A stretch of 37,303 nucleotides of DNA from positions 1,159,496 through 1,196,798 of the forward strand of contig WELB01000003.1 in the NCBI GenBank assembly GCA_009602725.1. The letters run 5' to 3'. The stretch is from Spirogloea muscicola. Its lineage: Eukaryota; Streptophyta; Zygnematophyceae; Spirogloeales; Spirogloeaceae. The notes under the pieces were generated by a model that did not search any database, was not told where the DNA came from, and was given only the letters and a program-made list of their open reading frames with translations. Shown in pieces: positions 20,569 through 30,700 of this stretch. The position numbers were made by a program, and so were the translations under genes. Each line of letters starts with the position of its first letter. Position 1 is the first letter of the stretch.

Positions 20569-23500
20569 CTAGAACAGCTTGAGGTAACGTTTGATCTCCC
20601 AGTCAGACACGTGGCAGTGGTACTCTTCCCACTCCTTGCTCTTGTAGTCCACAAATGCCTTGAACATGCTCTCACCAAAGACGGCCTTGCTGAGAGGATC
20701 GGCTGCACAATGACAAGGAGAGGTGGCATTAACCGCTGCTTGCAAGCGTCACACAAAAAGCAGCAGTTTCAAAAGCATCGGAAAACTCGACACAGATGTA
20801 CGCTCTCTTCACCTGCAAAGGCTTCCACAGCTTCGCCTAACGTCCGTGGGAGCATGCTTATATTCTTCTCTTTCAGCTCCTCCAAGCTGTACTTATACAT
20901 GTTCTCCATGTGAGGCTCGCCTGAATCCAGATTATTCTTGACACCTTCTAAGCCTGCAGCTAGAATCATCGCCGCCCCTGTGCAAAAGCACGGATGCTGG
21001 TCCTAAGGTGGCGCTCTTGTTTAGCATGCGATATCTACACAGAGTACTACCATCTAAACAGGCCCCTCGAAGCAGATTAACTTGATGCTCACCGAGGTAG
21101 AGGTTGGTGGATATGTCAGCAGCTCGGCACTCCACCCGCCCTCCACTCATAGGAATTCTAAGCATGTTTGTGCGATTGTTTCCCCCATAACACACATACA
21201 CTGGAGCCCACGTAAAGCCTGACATGCTCCCCTGTGCAATGAGGCGCTTGTAACTACAACAGCAGCGTGTCAAGTCAGTCTCAATGCTTCAGCACACAGC
21301 TGGATGTGCAATGCGAGAGCGCTCCTGCTTGCTCCTTACTTAGAGGCAAAAATTTGATTGGCGCAGAAATACATCACCTGTTCACAGTAGGGGCAATGAC
21401 TGCACAAATAGCAGGTGCATGTAACAGAATGCCAGCAATGAAGCTGTAGCCAAGTGCAGACAGGCCGCAGCCTTTTGGGTCCTTCTCGGACACAAATAGG
21501 TTCTCCCCGCTTTTCGCATCCGCCAACGACATGTTATAATGGGCTCCACTACCTGCACAGGGCTCGGAGGATGTATTTGCTACATACTGTGAAGTGCACC
21601 ACATAAAGTGCTGGTCTGAGGTGAATTTTGGGCCGTACTCAAGCATTCCCTGAAGCAAGCGACAGTAGCAGTAATGCACCTGTTCGGTCACCAAAGGGCT
21701 TGGGCATGAAACTCGCAAAGTATCCATGTTGGTGAGCAATCTCCTTCGCCATCAGCCGGAAGAATGCGAAGCGGTCAGCCATGGTCAAGGCATCGCTGTT
21801 CAGATGCAGCAAGATCTGGATCAGTTAGTTGTGAGATGAAGATGTGTACCAGAATCTGAAAATTGCGCACACATCTCTGAAAGTCAGCTGAGCACAGTAG
21901 AATGTCTTGGAGAAAGCTGCACAAAAAAGAGGAAGTTTCACCTGTAGCCAAAATCCGTCTCAAATTGGCCATTGCCATCCTCGTGGTCAAAGGAGTACAC
22001 ATCCCAACCCAGATTATTCATCGCCTGCAGTGAAGCGATCAGCGTACAAAGGGTATACATGACTGAGATGTGGAGGATCATGTGCAGCTAATTTTGTGAG
22101 AGCTGAATGACTTAGCTGTTCAGCTTGAAGTTTGTCACATAAGACCGATATTGTCCCTAGCTTACGAATGCATCAACAGTGGAACCATGGCACCCCGCAG
22201 TGTAATAGGTCATTCGCTGGCCTGTCTTTGCTTGCTCTTTGCTGTAAGGGTCACACTCATATGTAGGCTTCGCAAATTACACAAGGGCACAGAGCAAAAG
22301 GAGGAGGGCCCAAAGCTTGTGCAGGTCCTCCGGACCTGCACAATCTGGTCAACCCAATCGTAGTTGTCCAGAAAGCCAGTAACGTCGTATGCGGGCTTGT
22401 CAAGCACATCGCGCTCGCTCATTGGGGCAAATTTGCCATTTGGCAGCTCTGAGCAACAGAAAGAAGCTGGATTATGACGTGTGCAAAGGGGGACCGACAC
22501 ATACAAATGTTGGTATGATGGGCACGCAAGAGCTAGCCAAACCTACACAAGCTAAGAAATCAGCAGGCACACCAACACAAGACTACCAGAGGTCGTGCAT
22601 CGGCCGTTGTGTTTTGAAGGCATTGTTGTTGAAGGGATATCATCAAACTCCTGGTACTTGGGCCTATGCTTGACAAGCTAGCAAAAGCTGTGGTTGTGTA
22701 TGCATATGGTTTCTCTCCTATCTACTACCACGGCTGGAAGACCTGCCAAGAGAATCGCCAAGGGCTTACCCTTGAAAACATAAAACTCAGTCTCAATGCC
22801 GAGGTTGAAGGTGTATCCCAACTCCAGGGCTGCAGCCAGCTGCCGCTTCAGTATACCGCGGCTGCAGGCCTCAAACGGCTTTCCTGCAAGCGTCAGCATG
22901 TCGTACTGATTGACTAGAGGAGTCGCTGGCCTGTATAAGTGAAAGACTCTTTGCTTGCTTACTAGCATCTACAGGACAGTCGCATCTGTTAGCAAATGGT
23001 CAAGGCGTTGGCACTGCAAGTCGGGCTGTGTATCTACTATACAGCTTGATGGTACTGAGTGAGCGTTTCTGGCAGAAGGAGGCAATTGTGCGCGGCTATG
23101 CTCACCTTGCAAGTATAGGTCGCTGGGAAACCACACCACTTCTTTTTTCCATGGTAGGATAATGCACCTGCAATGGAAGCAGAGTGTCACAACCTGAGCT
23201 GTCAAAGTGCTCGTTGCTTGGCACTAGAGCATGCTGTCCTGTTCTGCCCTGCATTGCTGCATACTGTTGTGCAGGTATCTGCTGAGCTGCGTAACGATCT
23301 GCCATGAGATACAGCTGTGCAGCTGCTGATGTTCTTGCAGGAAAACACAAGCTCCCCAAGCGTACAGTATGAAGGATGCGAGTCAATGACATACTTGAGC
23401 ACCACAAAGAGGTTGCATGGAAGAAGGAGCCTAAGTACTTGACTACATATGTCAAGACAGCATTCAAGTTTTCTTGCAGCCAAGAGTGAGTCCTGGGTGT

Positions 23501-24236
23501 GACAGAGTTCCTGGTGAGGCAGATCACCCAAATGGGCAAGCCACAGAGGCTCACCCGTCGGCATCAGGCATGGTCGCGATCTCGTCATCGCACACTTCCT
23601 GCGGCACGCCGTCAAGCGCCGCGCCCGTGAAGAGCTCGGAGCCTCCGAACATACCCTCCATGTGGCGAATGGGCACCACCTGCGTCACCCCGTAGAGGTC
23701 AGCCACTTTCTGACCAAGAGGTGGATCAAGTACTGGTCAGGACTCCCAAGCTCCTTCCGAGTCATTGTGCGGCATCCATTCTGAGGCGTGCTTGCGTGCA
23801 GGATGCAGCTGCGGGAGCTGCGGCAAGCATTGTCAATTGCGATTGACACAATGTAGGCAGTTTCAGTGACTAAGATATAGCTTCCAGTGTGCCTCGCCGC
23901 TGTTATGTTGACACTTACTGACGAGCTAGCGGCCCGCAGCTATCCAGTTGCCTCCATGCGCTCACCTTGCCCTTGCAGATGCCATGGATGTCGACGAAGC
24001 TGGCTATTGCATACTTGACGCCCTCTCCCTCAAGCCGAGCTTGCAGCTCCTGAGGCGCCGGAGGACACGGTGTCAAAGTGGCAGGTGCTGCTGCACTCAC
24101 TGGGGTGCGAGCCGTCAATAGCCAAGGTGCGCTTCACCAGCATAGCCGGCCAGGGCCACTGTTACTCAAGGAGCTCATCGTTTCAGGGGCGCACAGGAAG
24201 AGGGGGAGCTGGCGGCGGCCGTGTGAAGCTCGCCAT
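20569..24236 (-). CDS. Glutamine synthetase III (GlnT) / gamma-glutamylmethylamide synthetase-like enzyme
   Basis: ATP-dependent ligation of ammonia or an amine to glutamate; the substrate cannot be fixed from sequence. Exons, high to low: 24236-24195 (provisional), 24049-23966, 23709-23555, 23167-23106, 22883-22770, 22448-22336, 22024-21942, 21795-21680, 21552-21378, 21253-21093, 20977-20813, 20702-20569. All joins keep phase, giving about 467 residues, near the 435-460 usual for bacterial GlnT/GMAS. Motifs: [47 protein letters not shown] (metal/ATP glutamates), [71 protein letters not shown] then [12 protein letters not shown], and a C-terminus ending [10 protein letters not shown]. The start is uncertain: the ATG at 24236 gives [14 protein letters not shown] joined in phase through a GTGCGC donor. 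Other ATGs fail on phase. No plastid transit peptide is obvious. Confidence 0.85.
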
Positions 24237-24800
24237 GGTGTCGAGCAGTGACGGCGCGGGCCTCCCAAGGAGTGGCAGCTCCCGGCGGCCCCTGGCTTAG
24301 CGAGCGGACTCGCGCAGCTCGGCTTGGGCTGAGGCCAGAGCTGCTATGCAGAGGCGGCGCCCCAACATTGGGTCCCCCGTGGCCATCAGGTGATCCACCT
24401 CCGCCGTCGGCCAGGCACCGACTCGCCCACGATCCTCCCTGCGCAGCTCGGCAGCGATCAAGCAACTGTGACGGTGGGCAACCACAAGTGCGAGCTCGCT
24501 TGGCCAACGTCGCCGAGCCTCCTCGGCTTTGCAGCGAGCCAGCTCTAGAGACGACGGTGTGCACGCGGAGCCGGAGAACCCGACAGCTTGTTGTGAGCCA
24601 TCGCCGCCGCGGGGGAGGTGAGGAGGATCGTGGGGGGCGGACCTTGTGAAGTGGGCTTTGCGGGCTTGCCTCGCACTGCGGGCTGTGAGCAGGGCGAGGG
24701 CTCCTCAGTGGCGGCGGCGGCGGCGGCGGCGGCGTCTGAGGCAAGCTCGGCCTCGCCTCCTTACTCTGCTGCAGCTGGCCTCAGCTCTCGACCAGCACTC
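24237..24800. other. CpG-rich region upstream of the glutamine synthetase gene
   Basis: Probably promoter and 5' UTR. It holds a (GCG)n run. Long frames on both strands here are proline/arginine-rich, show no domain and are taken as composition artefacts. Confidence 0.4.
24711..24734. repeat. (GCG)n microsatellite
   Basis: Eight GCG/CGG units lie upstream of the glutamine synthetase gene. Confidence 0.9.
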
Positions 24801-24804
24801 CCCC

Positions 24805-24965
24805 CTTCCCGTCACTTAGCGACCTCTATGGGCTGACTCGTGGTTACTGAGTGGGTCAGCTCAGCAGCAGGTGATCTACATTTGTCAATGTGCTTGCCTT
24901 TGTACTTGGCCACTCAGGCCCTCTAGCACTTAATACAAAACCCACTTCCTTTCCTTTTGGACCTT
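24805..24965 (+). repeat. Second copy of the 17280-type terminal repeat
   Basis: CTGACTCGTGGTTACTGAGT, GGGTCAGCTCAGCAGCAGGT and GTCAATGTGCTTGCCTTTGT run parallel to 17299-17385. The CTTAATACA...CTTTCCTTT end also matches. The two copies are 7.5 kb apart in the same orientation. Confidence 0.7.
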
Positions 24966-25200
24966 GTCCTTGTTGCTGCAGGAGAAAGAGAGACTCTTTC
25001 AGTAGAGGGCGACTGGCCAGCCCAGAAAATAGAATGGACAAACTTCAGAGGGGCCAGACTGCGACTCAAGTGGCCACTGGTGCTCAACATTCGCTGTTGA
25101 GCTGCCGCAGAAATGTGTGTGTGTCAAGAGATGGCTAGCTGTGTGTTTCCCTTCTTCTCGGCACCTGTTGTGGCTCTTTGGTTTTTGTCCATTCTTTATT

Positions 25201-25218
25201 GGCTGGCTTCTGCCAGCC
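25201..25218 (+). repeat. Tail hairpin, 7-bp stem with TTCT loop
   Basis: GGCTGGC TTCT GCCAGCC, preceded by TTTTTGTCCATTCTTTATT and followed by CCTCTCTTCTATGGGCGAGC. Confidence 0.8.
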
Positions 25219-25404
25219 CCTCTCTTCTATGGGCGAGCACATTCATCTGGCCCTGGTTAAGAGATGGGGATGCCATGTGTGGCCGAGTACAAGGGCAAGC
25301 ACTTTGACAAACGTACGTCACCTGCTGCTAAGCTGACCCGCTCAGTAACCACTGGCCGCAGAGCTGGCTTCTTTCCCCTTCTCGTTCTTTGTTCATTCTT
25401 TTTT

Positions 25405-25423
25405 GGGCTGGCTTGTCCAGCCC
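25405..25423 (+). repeat. Tail hairpin, 7-bp stem with CTTGT loop
   Basis: GGGCTGG CTTGT CCAGCCC, preceded by TTTGTTCATTCTTTTTT and followed by CCTCAATGGGCGAGCCC. A minus-strand stop-context piece (GCTGACCCGCTCAGTAACCA) lies just before it at about 25331. Confidence 0.8.
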
Positions 25424-25513
25424 CTATCCTCAATGGGCGAGCCCTTTCTTCTTTCTGGAGGCAGCAAGCGCGGCCAGATTGACAGGTGTGCCCTTCTTTC
25501 GGGCTGGCTTTTT

Positions 25514-25534
25514 GGGGCTGGCTTTGCCAGCCCC
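25514..25534 (+). repeat. Tail hairpin, 9-bp stem with TTT loop
   Basis: GGGGCTGGC TTT GCCAGCCCC is the longest perfect stem of the family. A partial GGGCTGGCTTT precedes it and CTCCATGAGCGAGCAC follows. Confidence 0.8.
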
Positions 25535-25729
25535 TCTTCTCCATGAGCGAGCACTTCCTTGCTTTTCACAGCCCTCGGCCCCTGTGGTGAACGAGCAGCC
25601 CGCGGCCGTTTAGAGACGCCCAGTGGTGCCCATTGGAAGAGCTGCTTCTCTTGCGAGAGCCCCATCGTGGCCACTGGAGTTGCAGTATACGTTTAGTACT
25701 CCTCTGGCTCTTCCGAACTCTGTTCATCC

Positions 25730-26184
25730 TTTGTCTGGGCTGGCCAATCACAGCCATCGCCCTCTACCTGAAGAGTCTTCCTTCCTCTTTCCCTCATTCT
25801 CTCTGTTCTATGGGCGAGCCATATCTTCTAAGCAAGGACCATATAGGATAATCAACATCTCTTATGACTTCTTGCGCCTTTCGGAGTTACTCGGACTTGC
25901 TGCTGCTCAGTCGTGGGTACTAAGCTTCCCTCTGCCACGTCTCGTGTCGAGCTGTGTGGTTGTTCCTTCCGGCACCTTCTTTGGCTCTTTGGATTCTTGT
26001 CCATTCTTTCTGGGCTGGCCTTTGCGAGCCCCTCTTCTGTATGGGCGAGCCATGTCTTTCGGCCATCTCAGACCTTCAGCATGTTGGCCCTCTCACAGCC
26101 ATTGCTGCAAATGGGCAAAGCAAAGGGACCCACTTCCAGGACCCTAGCATCTCTGATCTGCGGCTGCTCAGCAGGAATTACTGA
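25730..26184 (+). mobile_element. Chain of tail elements with two terminal ORF scraps
   Basis: A CTGGGCTGGCCAATCACAGCC tail with CTATGGGCGAGCC lies at about 25734-25820. A GGAGTTACTCGGACTTGCTG...TCGTGGGTAC-TAA end lies at about 25884-25922. A GGGCTGGCCTTTGCGAGCCC tail with TATGGGCGAGCC lies at about 26010-26050. An ISDLRLLSRNY-stop end lies at about 26148-26184. No copy keeps more than the last few residues. Confidence 0.6.
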
Positions 26185-26272
26185 GTCATTCGTAGCTGCT
26201 TTGTTTCTTCTTGTGCTTGTTTTTCTTAGCGCTTCCCCTGGCTCCCTTCTCGTACTTTGTCCATTCTTTTTT

Positions 26273-26291
26273 GGGCTGGCTGTTCCAGCCC
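26273..26291 (+). repeat. Tail hairpin, 7-bp stem with CTGTT loop
   Basis: GGGCTGG CTGTT CCAGCCC, preceded by TTTGTCCATTCTTTTTT and followed by CTCAATGGGCGAGCTC. It matches the 17729 copy closely, including the loop. Confidence 0.8.
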
Positions 26292-26529
26292 CTATCCTCA
26301 ATGGGCGAGCTCTTTCTTCTCTTCCATTCTTCCACCCGCTTCCCCACCTCCTCCAGCCCACGTGACTGCACCAGGAGGGCTGGAGGTCCACGTGGAGACA
26401 CGCAGCCCCCGCCCACCGCCCCGATCGAAGATCTGAGGCTGGGGCTTAGCCACTCACACAAGCCGTCGATGCACAAAATCCGACGATCAATAAAGCGCAA
26501 AACTCCCGCAATCAGCGCCACGGAGGCCC

Positions 26530-26730
26530 CGCCGCGCGCGCCGTATAAAGTGGCGCGTATCCCGCCGGAGGAGGCGCGCCGCCGCCCTCGGATCCCTCCG
26601 GCGGCAGATCGAACGGTCCGCGCCGCCCGAGCCGTCCGTGCGGGCCCCGGGCTGCCATTGGTCGCGCGGCGGCCGGGCGGCCGGCTGGCGAGCCAATGGG
26701 AACGCGGCATTTTAGACCACGTGTTCCGCG
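26530..26730. promoter_or_regulatory. Candidate promoter with TATA-like box and inverted CCAAT pair
   Basis: GTATAAAGTGGCGCG (TATAAAG at 26544-26550) sits in CpG-rich DNA. CCATTGG (26655-26661) and CCAATGG (26693-26699) form an inverted pair around a GGCCGG-rich centre. The order on either strand is not a textbook core promoter, and the next gene start on the plus strand is over 1 kb away, so the served transcript is unknown. Confidence 0.3.
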
Positions 26731-26934
26731 GAGGGGCCGGGGGGGCGCCCTCCCTCCCCTCGCCGCGCTCTGGGCTGTATGCGGGCGCCTCGCCTGAGGC
26801 CAGAGCACCACGTGGCTTCTCTCCCTCCCCGGGGTATCCACGTGGACCTCGCAATTGGGCGTCCCCCCCCCCCTCTTCGCCGCCGGGAAGGTGGAGGGAG
26901 GTGAGGGGAGGGACAGGAGGGAGGGGGGTGAGGG

Positions 26935-27175
26935 NNNNNNNNNNNNNNNNNNNNNNNNNNNNNNNNNNNNNNNNNNNNNNNNNNNNNNNNNNNNNNNNNN
27001 NNNNNNNNNNNNNNNNNNNNNNNNNNNNNNNNNNNNNNNNNNNNNNNNNNNNNNNNNNNNNNNNNNNNNNNNNNNNNNNNNNNNNNNNNNNNNNNNNNNN
27101 NNNNNNNNNNNNNNNNNNNNNNNNNNNNNNNNNNNNNNNNNNNNNNNNNNNNNNNNNNNNNNNNNNNNNNNNNNN
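26935..27175. other. Assembly gap (241 N)
   Basis: A run of N lies inside G-rich low-complexity DNA (GGAGGGAGGGGGGTGAGGG on the left, GGGAGGAGGTGGAGATGG on the right). Any frame crossing it is meaningless. Confidence 0.99.
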
Positions 27176-27429
27176 GGGAGGAGGTGGAGATGGTGAAGAT
27201 GGGTGGGGGGGGGTGAGTGCAGGGTGGAGATAAGCCGAGGGGCAAGCACGACCAGTCGAGACCAGAGGCCGGAGCGCGCGCCCCCCACCCCCCTCCATCA
27301 CTCAGTACCCCATTTCCTCGGGTGGCATCGTCCTTGGTAGTCCCGCAGGCCGGTCCAGCCGAGGGGGGCGGGAAGGCCCAGTGGGTGGCGGCAAGTGGGG
27401 CGTCGGCGGGCTCCGAGACGTGGGCGCCC

Positions 27430-27433
<4 letters not shown>

Positions 27434-27475
<42 letters not shown>
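27434..27475. repeat. (AG)n microsatellite
   Basis: About 21 uninterrupted AG units lie some 260 bases upstream of the permease start. Confidence 0.95.
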
Positions 27476-27478
<3 letters not shown>

Positions 27479-27733
27479 GGAGGGCGGAGTGAGTGGTGAA
27501 TGATCGGACCCCACCGCCAGCCCTCCATCGCACCGCCTCGTGCAGCCGCGGCGGCCGCCATCGCCGCCGCCCCACGAGCTCGTCGCAGCCGGAGTCCCAA
27601 GCGCTTGGAGCGAGACGGTGGCACTGGCCAGCGCCGCTGGCCTTGGCACAGGAGCCTGCCGTGACGCATCGCGCGGATCTCCGAACGGCGGCAGCCGGCG
27701 CAGCCCAGTAGCCGTCGCGGGCTCCAGCCCGCC

Positions 27734-30700
27734 ATGGCGCCCGGCGCAGCCATGGACGGCGGCGCCTATGGTGCGGCTTCCCGCCGCCATGCGACCCCGG
27801 TCATCATGACCCACGTCGCCTTTGCTTGGCAGCCGCCGCCTCCGTCGCCATTCGTGGTCGTGGTGGCTTGATGCTTCAGTGGGCACCACTCGAGAAGCTG
27901 CGGGCGAGGCTGGGAGGCCTTATTTCCACCTGACGTTGCTTGAGGTTGCTTCGCAAAACACCATTGTGATGGCAATGGCTCGGCGCTGCTGGTGCAGCAG
28001 GCAACGGTGGCGCCGCGGAGGCAGGCCACCACACGACCATCAAGGACAAGGTCAAGCACGCGCTGCACCTGGACTCGGGCGAGGCGCGGCTCAAGGAGCT
28101 CGGCTACAAGCAGGAGCTCACCCGCAGCCTGGTGCGCATCCGCCGCTCGGCTGCTGCCTCGGCTACTTGCAATGCTGCGGGAGCTCTGGCATGCCTCGAT
28201 GACCAAGAGGCGATGCGATGCGAGAGCAGCCTGGCAAGATCGTAAGCCATGCCTGCCGGCAGTCTACTGGTCGACACGCCATGCACCTTAACGCCTGTGC
28301 TTGCCTCCGATGCGCAGAGCGCCTTCACAAACTATGGCTTTGGCTACTCGGAGATCGGCGTCATGATGGGCGTCACGGGCTTGTACAGCATCGGATACGC
28401 ATACGGCGGGCCTGTGTCGCTCGTCTGGGGGTGGGTCATCGTCGCCTTTGGCTCCAACCTCATCTCCCTGTCCCTCGGCGAGATCTGCTCCGCCTTCCCG
28501 GTGAGCCGCCCAGCTTGATGCATAACACAAAGCCATTTTCTCGCTTATGGACAGTCCCTCGCATCTTTCGTGTATGGTCTTATTGGCCGCCCAGCGAGCT
28601 CGCCAGTAATGCATGGGATTCCGATGCATTCTATGCATCGGAATCCCTGTAATATTATGCATGTCCTCAGGGTTTTACTGCGACTTGATCACAAGGCTTG
28701 ACATCAAGCAGGGACTGCGCTTTTGTCGTCCAAAGCTACACCAGACAGTGCTGTCTCCTGATGGCCATACATATCCCGTCGTGCTTGCAGACTGTAGGCG
28801 GTGTGTATTTCTGGTCTCATCACCTTGGAGGAAAGTATGGCAACATCTTCTCCTGGATTGCAGGCTGGTGAAGACATCCTCCTGATAACAGTGTTATACT
28901 ATGTGGGCTCAATCTTCCATTCTGCATGGTGGTCGCACGCATCTCAAGACATTACATAAGTTGGCCTACCCTCGACAGAAGCAATCATGAGCTTGCTGTA
29001 AGTAACAAATTGCTCGCACGGCGCCGCAGGTTCAATTTGCTGGCTGGTTTTGCCAATGTAGCTTCGGTGGATATGATCTGCGCCAACCTCATCGGGCAGA
29101 TGATACTCTTATCCACCGGCACTGCGACTGGGGGAGGGTACTACCCCAGCAAGGGTGCCATGCTTGGGATCTTCAGCGGCATCCTCTTGATTCATGTCTG
29201 CATCAACATTGCAGGTAGAGAAGCTGTCCTCACTCCAGGAGCTAATGCAGTGCCATGCCAACAGAGCCCTTACTGTAAAGTGACCTGTTCTCAGACTTGC
29301 AAAGGATTATGCCATGTTGACACTCCTGACATGCTTTATCTCCAGTTTAGGAGAAGTGCTTGGTAGTAGTGCCCACATTTGTTGATAAGAGTGCAGTATG
29401 GCAAGCTTTTCTTGCACTCTCAACTTTCTGTCAGGTGAATGGGATGACTTCTGAACAGACTTTGACCATTGATGCAATATGAAATATTTCGCAAGCAGTC
29501 TACAAAGAGCCTGTCGAGGTTGCTTCTGATACATCTGTTCTGTTGCAGGAATCTGGCTGGTTGGCCCGCTGGAGAACATCTCCGTCTTCTGGGATTTCAT
29601 TGGCACAATCATTGTTATGATTGTCATCCCTACTGTGGCAGTCAAGCACCAGTCAGCCAAATTCGTGTTTACGGAGTTCATCACTGACACGGCTCCGGGC
29701 ATCCACAGCGAGCCGTACATCTTTGTTGTTGGCTTGCTGACAGCTGCCTTCACCATTGTGGGTAAGTACAGAAGCTGGGATTGTACAGCTTGAGAACCTG
29801 CAGTTCCTCTGCCTTCACTTTCCCAGAGGTTGTCAGCTTGATTCTGTTGTCCTGTACTTCTACTGGATGGACGCTCTGGTCTTCCTCACAAGCTTGTTGA
29901 AGTTTCTAGAAGATCTTGAGGTTTCTAGTGATTGACAGAGAAGGTATCATCACATAGCGAGTTAATCTATTATTTCTACAGAAGGTTTTATAGCATGGCA
30001 ACCTGCTTAAAACCCTTCGATCAGGTTATGATGCTGCTGCGCACATGACGGAGGAGACCAAGGGCGCCGACAAGACCGTTGGCATCGCCATGTGGCTTGC
30101 CGTCGTGGTGTCCTCCATCACTGGATTTGGCTACATTCTCGCGTTGACCTTCAGCATCCAGGTGAGCTCGTCAGGAGCACTGACTGCTATTCTGAGGTTG
30201 TGTTTTCTGATGTTGTTTAAAAGACATGTAAATGTTCATGACTGAGCCCAGCTTTCTGCTTCCTAGTCACCAATTGACTGGCTATCCTCAATATCAATCT
30301 CGTGAAGACATCTCCAACGACAGAAGTCCGATCTCTGTTTGTCAGGACCCCGTGTATGTCGGCAGCCTTGACAACGAGACTGCAGGGTACACTGGCGCCC
30401 AAATCTACTACGATGCATTCTACTCGCGATACCAGAGCGGCACGGGCGCCATCATCCTTCTTGGCATTCCGCTTGGGGCGGCGTGGTTCTCGGGCATGTC
30501 GTGCCTGACAGCGGCTTCCCGCATTGTAAGAGAGACATCTTGCTCGATAAAAGTGTATCATGTATTTTGACCTCATGGTTGCTGTCACCAGACCTGATGA
30601 CTTATGAGACTAAGGTAGCCTCATGCAAGTTGACAGTAAGCTTGCCAAGCATTCTCAATTTACTTGACACAGGTGTGTGGGCTAGCATTGGCTTTCACTT

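Noticed and set aside
24175-24744. Proline/arginine-rich frames on both strands upstream of the glutamine synthetase gene
   Set aside because: CpG-rich composition keeps several frames open at once; no domain, splice signal or codon bias supports a gene.
478-26340. Regular hairpin repeats as a CRISPR-like array
   Set aside because: Spacing is irregular, orientation is mixed, there are no uniform spacers, and the genome is eukaryotic.
26186-27575. Long frames spanning the N gap
   Set aside because: They exist only because N codons are not stops, and their flanks are low complexity.
27298-27889. Reverse-strand frames with Ser/Leu-rich repeats upstream of the permease
   Set aside because: The Ser-Leu run is the AG microsatellite read in reverse, and the rest overlaps permease exon 1 and intron on the other strand.
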